NCBI GenBank assembly: GCA_963828555.1
Contig: CAWHEL010000002.1
Span: 1,426,001-1,490,000 of the forward strand
Length of the DNA: 64,000 nucleotides
Source: JADJPO01 sp963828555
GTDB lineage: Bacteria; Actinomycetota; Actinomycetes; Actinomycetales; Kineosporiaceae
Reading direction: 5' to 3'
The position numbers and the translations under genes were made by a program. This document shows, piece after piece, positions 39,715 through 46,434 of the stretch (positions are counted from its first letter, which is position 1; the number at the start of each line of letters is the position of its first letter). Below the pieces are notes generated by a model. That model searched no databases. It was not told the origin of the DNA and saw nothing but the letters and a program-made list of their open reading frames with translations.

Positions 39715-39815
39715 CCGTCGATGATCCCACCACGGCCAGTTCCGAGCGACAGTCTCCCGACCCGGGCCGAGGGGGGCAGGGGCACGCGACGTCCCGTCCC
39801 GCTACGCCGCAGCGG

Positions 39816-40312
39816 TCAGGCAGGGGGTCGGGTGTCGGCCTCGCGGATGTCGCGGAGCCGGTCAAGATCCTTGCGGTTCGCCGGCGCATCGCGGCCGCCA
39901 TCATCGGCGCGACGATCGAGGTGAAACCGGAGGGTTCACCGCGGTTGCGCAGGGTCATCCGGGTGGATCCGTCGCCGACGTCGGTCCAGGTGTAGGTCGT
40001 CTCCATCGGGAAGGGGCCCTCGGTTGTGCGCATCACCAGTCGCCGGTCGGGAATGTGTTCGACGATCTGGTAGGTGTAGGTCAGCTCGCGCCCGAGGAAG
40101 TGGGCGGTGAACGTCGTCCGGGAGCCGACGGCCACCCGGAGCTCGCTGTGCCACTGCATCGAGTCGATGTTCACATACCAGGACGGGGCGTTGGCCGGGT
40201 CGGCGGCATACTGCGCCACCACTTCGAAGTCGATCTCGCCCGCCGAAGTGTCCAACGCCAGCAGCACCCGCGCCCGCCACGTCTCGCACGACAGCGAATG
40301 GCGACATGCCAA
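39816..40312 (-). pseudogene. SRPBCC / polyketide-cyclase-like protein, frameshifted near 3' end
   Basis: The core IDFEVVAQYAADPANAPSWYVNIDSMQWHSE, FLGRELTYTYQIVEHIPDRRLVMRT and ETTYTWTDVGDGSTRMTLRNRG is a standard START-like SRPBCC fold for binding hydrophobic ligands. Near 39890 one base appears to be missing. In the corrected frame the tail is NRKDLDRLRDIREADTRPPA, stopping at 39816. Without correction the frame runs into the cyclase start. The true start may be a GTG inside the long 5' frame. Confidence 0.6.
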
Positions 40313-40346
40313 TCGCCACAGTTTGCCGCTGGGTTCGATGATCTAC

Positions 40347-40832
40347 CGCAGTTGATCGCCGACCAATCGCGGCTACCCGGCGTACTGACAACCTCGACCG
40401 CTGGCGTTCGCGTAGGTGATCGTCGGTCAGCTGGCGCCGGACGACGCCGTCGAGTTCGTCGATATCGACATCGATCTGCGCCTGCGGTCATGGATGCGGC
40501 GATCTCAATGACGAGGAGTGGCCACGTCTCGCAGCCGGGCGGGTGGCGAACGTCGGACGGTGGCTTGAGCGTCGCGCTTCGCCGTAAGCGGAGGGAGCAG
40601 CGGGGCGAGTTTCTTGGCCGTGGGGACCTCTTGAGCCTGGCGGGGCGGAGGCTGGTCGGCCAGGTCGACGGCGTCGAGGAGGTCAGCGGTGTTGTCGTAG
40701 TCCAGGACGCCGCCGCGGACGTCCAGCCGTCAACGACCCCCGTCTGCCGGCGACAGCCGCCCGTGGTCCAATCGTGGTCTGTGGTCGACGAGGCCCGGCA
40801 TCGCCGCAGGTCAACCGATGTCTGGGTGGGTG
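40347..40832 (+). repeat. Element right-end sequence left of att copy C, homologous to 53060-53458
   Basis: GGCTACCCGGCGTACTGA, GATCGTCGGTCAGCT and CGCCGTCGAG occur in the same order as before copy E. Both blocks end in the arm motif and CAGGTCAACC. No intact gene is seen here. Confidence 0.6.
40763..40786 (+). repeat. Arm-type motif, left side of att copy C
   Basis: GTGGTCCAATCGTGGTCTGT then GGTC, ending 46 nt before the core, as at copies B and E. Confidence 0.6.
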
Positions 40833-40924
40833 TCTTGAAAACCGTTGGGCGGTACCCAATCCTGCCCCGGGGGTTCGAATCCCTCGCCCTCGCTTCGTGT
40901 TGATCATGCTGTTGACCTGCACTT
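40833..40924 (+). repeat. Attachment-site copy C (tRNA-Ser 3' half)
   Basis: It matches copy B almost base for base, but one C of the acceptor end is missing (GCCCTCGCTTCG). The flanking inverted pair CAGGTCAACC / GTTGACCTGC is present. It is the junction between elements II and III. Confidence 0.85.
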
Positions 40925-41293
40925 TTATCAAGTGAGGCTCTCCTGCAGGGGTACGGCCAGGGGTATGGCACGTGGTTACGGTTTTCGAACCGCTGGCGCG
41001 CCGCCTATCCGAGCGGGTACGCCGGCCCTCGGTCGCCTTGCTGGGGCCCCGTGCCCTGACAACACAGCAGGTCAAGCCCTTTCCGGTGCCGACGATGGGC
41101 GGCTTTCGATCCCGATCGCGGTAGCGTCGAACGGGCCTTGTCGTGTGGCTGTGTATGGCTGTCCGCGGGGAATGTGCGGGGAATGTGCGGGGAGGTGGGC
41201 GAAGTCAGGCGTTGGTGGTTACCTGCCGGCCGGGTGAGTCTTCGGCAGGTGGAGGACGGAGCCGACCGATCGCGTCGGCCGGCTCCCGCCACC
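40925..41293. other. Left end of element III, non-coding
   Basis: It shares GTACGG, GGGTATG and CGAACCGCT blocks and the GCGGGGAATGTGCGGGG block with the left end of element II. I see no gene. Confidence 0.45.
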
Positions 41294-41473
41294 TCAGTCC
41301 TTGATCACGATCTTCACCTTGATCTTGACCTTACTCTTGGCTGCGCTGGACGTGGCGAGGCTGGACAGGTCGGCCTCCCACTTCGTCTCCAGGGTGTTCA
41401 GTTGGGACTGGGTGAGCCCCAGTTCCCCAGGCACCGTGACGACGATGGGCAGAGTCGCTGCTGCAGTAGTCAT
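41294..41473 (-). CDS. Small basic protein of unknown function
   Basis: 59 residues; the ATG at 41473 follows AGAAGGAGAAGTCCC, a strong ribosome binding site. LPIVVTVPGELGLTQSQLNTLETKWEAD looks like one strand plus a helix, and the C-terminus is an alternating Lys/Val tail (KVKIKVKIVIKD). No family is recognised. The codon bias and ribosome binding site support coding. It could be a small peptide of the element or a precursor-like peptide; no modification enzyme gene is adjacent. Confidence 0.55.
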   Translation of the reverse strand: MTTAAATLPIVVTVPGELGLTQSQLNTLETKWEADLSSLATSSAAKSKVKIKVKIVIKD

Positions 41474-41689
41474 GGGACTTCTCCTTCTAGCGGGTCGGTG
41501 GTCATTCGGCGGGTCGGTTCCCGTAGAAGCCACCGTGCTCCGAGCCTGCTAACAAGCGGCTAACCAGGTCCTCCTGATGCGTGAGACGACCCGCCCGACC
41601 ATGACCGGATATCACCAGAGGGCGAGAGCCCCATGCTGTCGAGAACGCCCGGCCCACACCGCGTCCCGCAGCGCGCCGCGGGGATGTGC

Positions 41690-41847
41690 GAGCTGGCGGC
41701 GGGCGGCCGGCTGCGGCGATGGCAACGCCTCTACTGCTGGCGCCCAATCGGCAAAGGCCACGCGGTGTCGGGTTCTGCCGAACCGGGATCCGGATCCAGC
41801 GGTGCGATCTAGAGGACTGGCTGGAGTCCTGCGCCGAGGTCGTATAG
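41690..41847 (+). pseudogene. Excisionase (HTH) remnant
   Basis: After restoring one C near 41758 the product reads LYCWRPIGKGPRGVGF, then GIRIQRCDLEDWLESCAEVV, ending at 41845-41847. This matches actinobacterial excisionases, where a Tyr-x-Trp helix is followed by R-x-R-xx-DLExWL. The N-terminal helix is not clear. Confidence 0.55.
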
Positions 41848-42040
41848 TGCCCAACCGATCTCGACGGACGGCGCCGACCGGCTCGGAAGTCATCGACGCT
41901 CGGGGCGCCGAATGCGCGATCCGGGTGTTCAGCGTCCTGCGGAAGGGCCGCAAGCGCGGGCCGGCCCACGAGGTACGGTGGCACGTCGCCTGTCGCGGGC
42001 ACGCCCGCACCTTCGCCCCGCGTGCCTTTGATGGACAGTC
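41847..42040 (+). pseudogene. Tyrosine-recombinase (integrase) N-terminal remnant
   Basis: A GTG overlapping the excisionase stop (TAGTG) begins a product containing CAIRVFSVLRKGRKRGPA, HEVRWHVACRGHARTFAPRAF. This resembles the arm-binding N-terminus of integrases of actinobacterial integrative elements (IRV..GKRK..Y.VRW.V.G....TF..RA). Similarity stops near 42040, where a nucleotidyltransferase remnant begins, so the catalytic domain is lost. It is the only integrase trace I found in the island. Confidence 0.5.
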
Positions 42041-42084
42041 TGCCCGGCCACCCTGGTCTGCCGCCTTCCTTCCCTGGCGGGGAG

Positions 42085-42310
42085 TCGCTCCCGCCTCCAG
42101 GGCAGCGACCGGGCCCGACGGCTCAAGATCCGACCCAGCCTGGACGACGCCTCCGCCAGCTGCTGGCGCCGCCTCGGCACCCGCGGCGAAGTCGCTACCC
42201 AACTGGGAACACGCTCGTCGCAGACCCGACCCCATGGTCCGACCACCCGTCGGGCACAGCGCACACGAGCACGATGGCGGACCCGCGCCCGGCCGGCACC
42301 GACGTCCAGC
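42085..42310 (+). pseudogene. Second copy of the nucleotidyltransferase 3' end
   Basis: GGGCAGCGACCGGGCCCGAC, AGATCCGACCCAGCCTGGAC and GGCGGACCCGCGCCCGGCC align with 32427-32650, covering the last 45 codons of the nucleotidyltransferase and its downstream sequence. The att core that follows it at copy B is missing here. Confidence 0.75.
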
Positions 42311-42642
42311 CGTCAAAGAGAGCCCGTGGCACCCCACCCGTCTCGCCGTACTGGATCATGCTCACACCGCTACGGCCGCCAAGGCGTCATGATCACGAAC
42401 TCATCAGACATACTGACCTGCCACTGGGTACGAGTGTCTGGCATCCGGCGATCATCTGACTCAACCCCGGCCAGACGTCCGCTCAGTGAACGGGGCCGCG
42501 CGCGACGGGCGGCCTGTAGCTCGGGTCACCGTAGATCGAGGACGCTCTGCGCGAGGATTGTGGCCGCGGCGTGTCTGGTGGCGGTGGCGGTGTCGAGCGC
42601 GTCGCGGACGTCGTCCACGGTGGTCCGACATGCTGCCTTCAC

Positions 42643-42734
42643 GGCCAGTCGTGAACTCAAGCTATGACTAATCGTGAACTCAAAGTATGGCCAATCGTGA
42701 ACTCGGAGTATGGCCAGTCGTGAACTCGTGTAGC
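42643..42734 (+). repeat. Four tandem 23-bp repeats upstream of the AAA/DUF4143 gene
   Basis: Units start at 42643, 42666, 42689 and 42712, each with the core TCGTGAACTC and most with GGCCARTC before it and AGTAT after it. The array ends 9 bp before the start codon and overlaps the expected promoter, so it may be an autoregulatory operator. Confidence 0.8.
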
Positions 42735-42742
42735 CTGCAGCC

Positions 42743-44008
42743 GTGATGCAACTCGAAGGTCTCGTGGATCGGCGTCTGGCGTCGGTAGCGCTCGAGCGGC
42801 TCCTGGAGGACCCCGTCGTGCTGATCGAGGGTCCGCGCACCGTAGGTAAGTCCACGTTGCTGCGACAGATGGCCGCAGTGCACGGTGCCACCCTTCTGGA
42901 TCTGGATGTCCCGGCGGTGCGCGACGCGGTGGCCGCTGATCCGAGCACGTTCGTGTCGGGCGGTGAGCCCGTCTTTGTCGACGAGTACCAGAAGGCTCCG
43001 ATCGTGCTGGATGCGATCAAGGCTGAGTTGAACCTCTCCAGTCGGCCCGGTCGGTTCGCTCTGACCGGGTCCACCCGCCATGACGCGCTGCCTCCCGCTG
43101 CCCAAGCATTGACCGGACGGTTGTCCCGGCTGACGGCCTTCCCGTTGTCCCAGGGCGAGATCGCTGGTCGTCACGAGCGTTTGGTGGAGGGGGTATTCCT
43201 CGATGCGGCAGCCGTGGTGGCCTCGCAGCCGGCCTCGGCCACGACGCGTGAGGAGTATCTGCTGCGCATCGCTGCGGGTGGGTTTCCGATGGCGCTTGCC
43301 CACGGCAGCACGGCCGCTCGTAACCGCTGGTTCGACAGCTACGTCGACCTGACCCTCGAACGCGATGTGCGTGAGTTGAGTCGCATTCGCCAGGGGGCGC
43401 TGCTTCCGGCGTTGCTCGCTCGGTTGGCAGGCCAGACCGCGCAGGTCCTCAACGTCGAAGCAGCAGCTCGCGACCTGGGCATGGATCGGGTGACGGCTGA
43501 GAGCTATACCCGTTTGCTGGAGGCGGTGTTCCTGGTTCATCGGCTTCCGGCGTGGGGCAAGACGCTCTCGTCCCGAGCAATCGGCAGGCCGAAGATCCAC
43601 GTCCTTGACTCCGGAGTGGCCGCGCGACTTCTGCGACTAACCCCCGAAAAGCTCGGCCGCAAAGACCCGACGGCCTTGACCGAACTCGGTCACCTTCTGG
43701 AGAGCTTCGTTGTGGCCGAGCTGCTCAAGCAGGCCTCGTGGCTGGACGGCGTCAGCGCATTGGGACACTGGCGCACCAAAGAGGGTGACGAGGTCGACCT
43801 GGTCCTCGAGCGTGATGACGGTGCGCTCGTCGCCGTTGAGGTCAAGGCCGGTGGACGAGTTCCTGGGGACGACTTCAAGCCGCTACGCAAGCTGCGCAAC
43901 GCTGCCGGCGACGCCTTCCTCGCCGGAATCGTGTTCTACCTGGGGATGCGCTCCTACACCTACGAGGATCGACTCCACGTACTGCCCGTCGACCGTCTCT
44001 GGTCGTGA
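42743..44008 (+). CDS. AAA ATPase with C-terminal DUF4143 (PD-(D/E)XK-like) domain
   Basis: 421 residues from GTG 42743 (an ATG follows directly). Walker A is GPRTVGKST (30-38), and the Walker B-like strand is PVFVDEYQKAP (about residue 80). The sensor ALTGSTRHD and the arginine-rich LTGRLSRL fit the AAA_14 family. The DUF4143 part ends with GDEVDLVLERDDGALVAVEVKAGG, whose E-V-D ... E-V-K spacing is that of PD-(D/E)XK nucleases. The family is common on mobile DNA, and its cellular role is unsettled. It is intact and the only large intact gene of element III. Confidence 0.88.
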   Translation: MMQLEGLVDRRLASVALERLLEDPVVLIEGPRTVGKSTLLRQMAAVHGATLLDLDVPAVRDAVAADPSTFVSGGEPVFVDEYQKAPIVLDAIKAELNLSSRPGRFALTGSTRHDALPPAAQALTGRLSRLTAFPLSQGEIAGRHERLVEGVFLDAAAVVASQPASATTREEYLLRIAAGGFPMALAHGSTAARNRWFDSYVDLTLERDVRELSRIRQGALLPALLARLAGQTAQVLNVEAAARDLGMDRVTAESYTRLLEAVFLVHRLPAWGKTLSSRAIGRPKIHVLDSGVAARLLRLTPEKLGRKDPTALTELGHLLESFVVAELLKQASWLDGVSALGHWRTKEGDEVDLVLERDDGALVAVEVKAGGRVPGDDFKPLRKLRNAAGDAFLAGIVFYLGMRSYTYEDRLHVLPVDRLWS

Positions 44009-44259
44009 AGCAACTCCGGTCGGCGGCGAATGCGATCACTCGTCATGCGCCCCGGCTGGAAGGCGAGCTCCAGCGCCGATTGCTCCCCACGCGGACAAGT
44101 GGACTTCCTCGGAGAGGCCAGTGGAACTTGGATGAGAGTCGCTCATGTCCAATCAGCGTCAGCCGTTGCCGATGACGGCCAACCAACCGCGGGGAGTCTA
44201 CGGGGAGGTACCGTCTGCCTGTGGCATCGCTGCAGGCCAGGGCCGGATTCGTGGACATG

Positions 44260-44336
44260 CTTGAAAACCGTTGGGCGGTACCCAATCCTGCCCCGGGGGT
44301 TCGAATCCCTCGCCCTCCGCATGTCGTGATCATGCC
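44260..44336 (+). repeat. Attachment-site copy D (tRNA-Ser 3' half)
   Basis: CTTGAAAACCGTTGGGCGG to CGCCCTCCGC is identical to copy B. The right flank is different (ATGTCGTGATCATGCCTTTG). An arm motif lies 245 nt downstream at 44565. It is the junction between elements III and IV. Confidence 0.85.
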
Positions 44337-44564
44337 TTTGACGTGCAGTTATGCAGTCAAACAAGATCGACTAGATGATCTTGGAAACTCTGATGTGGTG
44401 ACGGTCTGCGAAACCGCTGGCCACGGCCTCCTCGCGGCAGGTGGACACGTCGGCGGGATGTGATCGAGATGTGTTCATGCTGGTCAGACCCCCCGATGGC
44501 TCGATGCGGCGCCGATCGCGGAAGGTGACTGATCGAGCACGGAGCTCAAGTAGGCGCTGTGCCA

Positions 44565-44587
44565 GTGGTCTATTCGTGGTCTGATCA
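44565..44587 (+). repeat. Arm-type motif, right side of att copy D
   Basis: GTGGTCTATTCGTGGTCT followed by GATCA; one mismatch to the copy right of att A. Confidence 0.55.
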
Positions 44588-44602
44588 AAGCTAAGAAATC
44601 AT

Positions 44603-44618
44603 ATACCCCACGGGGTAT
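44603..44618. promoter_or_regulatory. CsoR/CstR-like inverted repeat
   Basis: ATACCCC-AC-GGGGTAT, with 7-bp arms, sits 80-95 bp before the signalling operon. This is the shape of CsoR/CstR-family operators for copper or sulfur-species sensing. No such repressor gene is in the window. Confidence 0.5.
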
Positions 44619-44640
44619 TTACTCTGAAGGAACGGCGCTG

Positions 44641-44696
44641 GGGTGAACCGCACGGGCACCACCCGGAGCAGTCCGGGTGAGCCTCGGGGTGAACCC
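44641..44696 (+). promoter_or_regulatory. Three GGGTGARCC sites upstream of the signalling operon
   Basis: GGGTGAACCG (44641), GGGTGAGCCT (44675) and GGGTGAACCC (44687) lie just before the first gene. Similar sites are found before the DctP-like gene (50544) and the TolB-like gene (52958). They are candidate binding sites for the NarL-type regulator of this island. Confidence 0.4.
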
Positions 44697-44698
44697 TG

Positions 44699-45088
44699 AT
44701 GACCAGCGGTCAATCTGGGGCGACACTTGCGAGCATGCGCCCCCGCGTCCTGATCGTCGATGATCACGACGGCTTCCGCGCCGTCGCAAGGACTCTGCTT
44801 GAGAGCGAAGGGTTCGACGTGGTCGGTGAGGCGGTGGACGGGGAGAGCGTGGTCGCTGCTGCTGTTGCGCTGTGCCCGGGCATCGTGTTGCTCGACGTCC
44901 ACTTGCCCGACACCGACGGCTTCGCCGTCGCTCGGGAGTTGGCCGGTCTGCGGGAACCTCCGATGGTGGTGCTGGTCTCGAGCCGGCCGATCGCCGACTT
45001 GCGGCGGCGGGTCCGGGAGAGCCCAGTGGTGGGGTTCCTGGCCAAGGACGACTTGTCCGGAGCTGCGCTCAGCGCGATGGTCCGATGA
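44699..45088 (+). CDS. Receiver-only response regulator
   Basis: A single receiver domain: RPRVLIVDDHDGFR with the acidic pair, IVLLDVHLPDTDGF with the phospho-Asp (residue 54 counted from the ATG at 44735), LVSSRP with the Thr/Ser switch, and FLAKDD with the conserved Lys. There is no output domain, so it could act as a phosphate sink or shuttle. Two starts are possible, ATG 44699 (after GGGGTGA) or ATG 44735; the first is annotated. Its stop overlaps the start of the first kinase gene (ATGGTCCGATGA), so the genes are coupled. Confidence 0.85.
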   Translation: MTSGQSGATLASMRPRVLIVDDHDGFRAVARTLLESEGFDVVGEAVDGESVVAAAVALCPGIVLLDVHLPDTDGFAVARELAGLREPPMVVLVSSRPIADLRRRVRESPVVGFLAKDDLSGAALSAMVR

Positions 45089-46434
45089 ACATGCCCGTGA
45101 CGCTGAGCTTGCTCAACATGCTCGCTGGGCTGGGTCTGGCCGCCGCCGCGGGAACGGCGTGGACGACGTCGCGACGGTACGCAGTGCTGGTGATGTTCGC
45201 GGCGGCAGGATGGTTCGTCGGTGACCTGAGCGAAGATGCCCTGCTGATCCACCGCCCGCTCGTGCTGCACGCCGTCCTGGCTTACCCCGACGGGCGTCTG
45301 TCGCACCGCGGTGCGCGTGCCCTGGTCGTGCTCTCGTGGGTGGGAGCCCTGGCGCCTGACCTGGGCGTGCACCCCGCCTTCGCTCTGCCGCTGGCATCAG
45401 CGATCGCGGCGCAGGCTCTGTGGTCGAGGATCGGCGCGCCTCTTGGACGCCGCAGGCCCGCCGGCACGTCAATGCAGGCCGCCCTAGCCCTCGCAGTCAG
45501 TCTAGCGCTGCCCACGCTGGCGCGACTGGCGTGGCCCGACCCGGCGCACGCCGGAACGCTGACGGCTGGGTACGACGGACTCATTCTCTTGACCGCTCTG
45601 GTGTTGCTCGCTGGCCAGACGGGCGGACCTGTTCGCGACACCGACGCGGCGATCGAGCTGTCCGACGGCACACCAGATCAGACTCTGGCCGCCTTGCGAC
45701 GAGAGGTGGCCGGGAGGGAGGGTCAGCTGTCCCCTCGGCGCTCGGGGACGGCGGCGTCGCTGGCGACCGCCGTCGCCCTGCTGGAGTCCAATGCAGCGTT
45801 GCAGGCTGACCTGGCCGGGAGAGTCGAGGAGGTGCGCGCATCCCGAGCGCGGCTGATCACCGCTGCGATCGCGGAACGGCAGCGGCTGGAACGGGTTCTG
45901 GCCGATGGGGCGCAGTGCTACCTCGATCATGTTGCCGACGCGCTGCAGGCGCTGAGAGTGCGCGGCGACGCGACGATGCGCCAGCTGGCAGACGCCTGCC
46001 TGGAAGAGGTCGACCGCACCAGGGACGACCTGGCACAGCTGGCGAGGGGCCTTCATCCACGGACCCTGATCGAAGGCGGTCTGGGGGCGGCGCTCGTCGA
46101 GCTCGGTAACCACAGCCCGGTGCCGGTCACGGTCACAGCTCCCGACGACCGCCTCCCGGAAGCTACCGAGACCGCGCTCTGGTACGCCTGCGCCGAGGCG
46201 CTGGCGAACATCGCCAAGCATGCCGCGGCTACCGCTGCATCGATCGAAGTCGTCGCTCTGCCCGGAGAGATCGTCGCGGTTGTCGCCGACAATGGTCTGG
46301 GCGGTGCGCAGGTGACCCCTGGGGGCGGCCTGGCAGGTCTGGCGGATCGTCTGGCCGCGGTCGACGGCGCCCTGGCGGTGTGCCCCGGTCCGCATGGCGG
46401 CACGCTGGTGCGCATTCGGGTGCCACTGCCATGA
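45085..46434 (+). CDS. NarL-type histidine kinase lacking the phospho-acceptor His (HK1)
   Basis: 449 residues. Six or so hydrophobic helices occupy residues 1-180, then a coiled coil (LESNAALQADLAGRVEEVRASRARL). The HisKA_3-type segment reads ERQRLERVLADGAQCYL; family members have LHDGAQ, so Ala273 (codon GCC) replaces the phosphorylated His. The ATP-binding half is well preserved: N box ETALWYACAEALANIAKHA with Asn375, D box ADNGLGG (401-407), G box TPGGGLAGLADRL. It should bind ATP but cannot autophosphorylate at the usual site. It overlaps both neighbours by 4 nt. The next gene encodes a kinase with the reverse defect. Confidence 0.88.
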   Translation: MNMPVTLSLLNMLAGLGLAAAAGTAWTTSRRYAVLVMFAAAGWFVGDLSEDALLIHRPLVLHAVLAYPDGRLSHRGARALVVLSWVGALAPDLGVHPAFALPLASAIAAQALWSRIGAPLGRRRPAGTSMQAALALAVSLALPTLARLAWPDPAHAGTLTAGYDGLILLTALVLLAGQTGGPVRDTDAAIELSDGTPDQTLAALRREVAGREGQLSPRRSGTAASLATAVALLESNAALQADLAGRVEEVRASRARLITAAIAERQRLERVLADGAQCYLDHVADALQALRVRGDATMRQLADACLEEVDRTRDDLAQLARGLHPRTLIEGGLGAALVELGNHSPVPVTVTAPDDRLPEATETALWYACAEALANIAKHAAATAASIEVVALPGEIVAVVADNGLGGAQVTPGGGLAGLADRLAAVDGALAVCPGPHGGTLVRIRVPLP

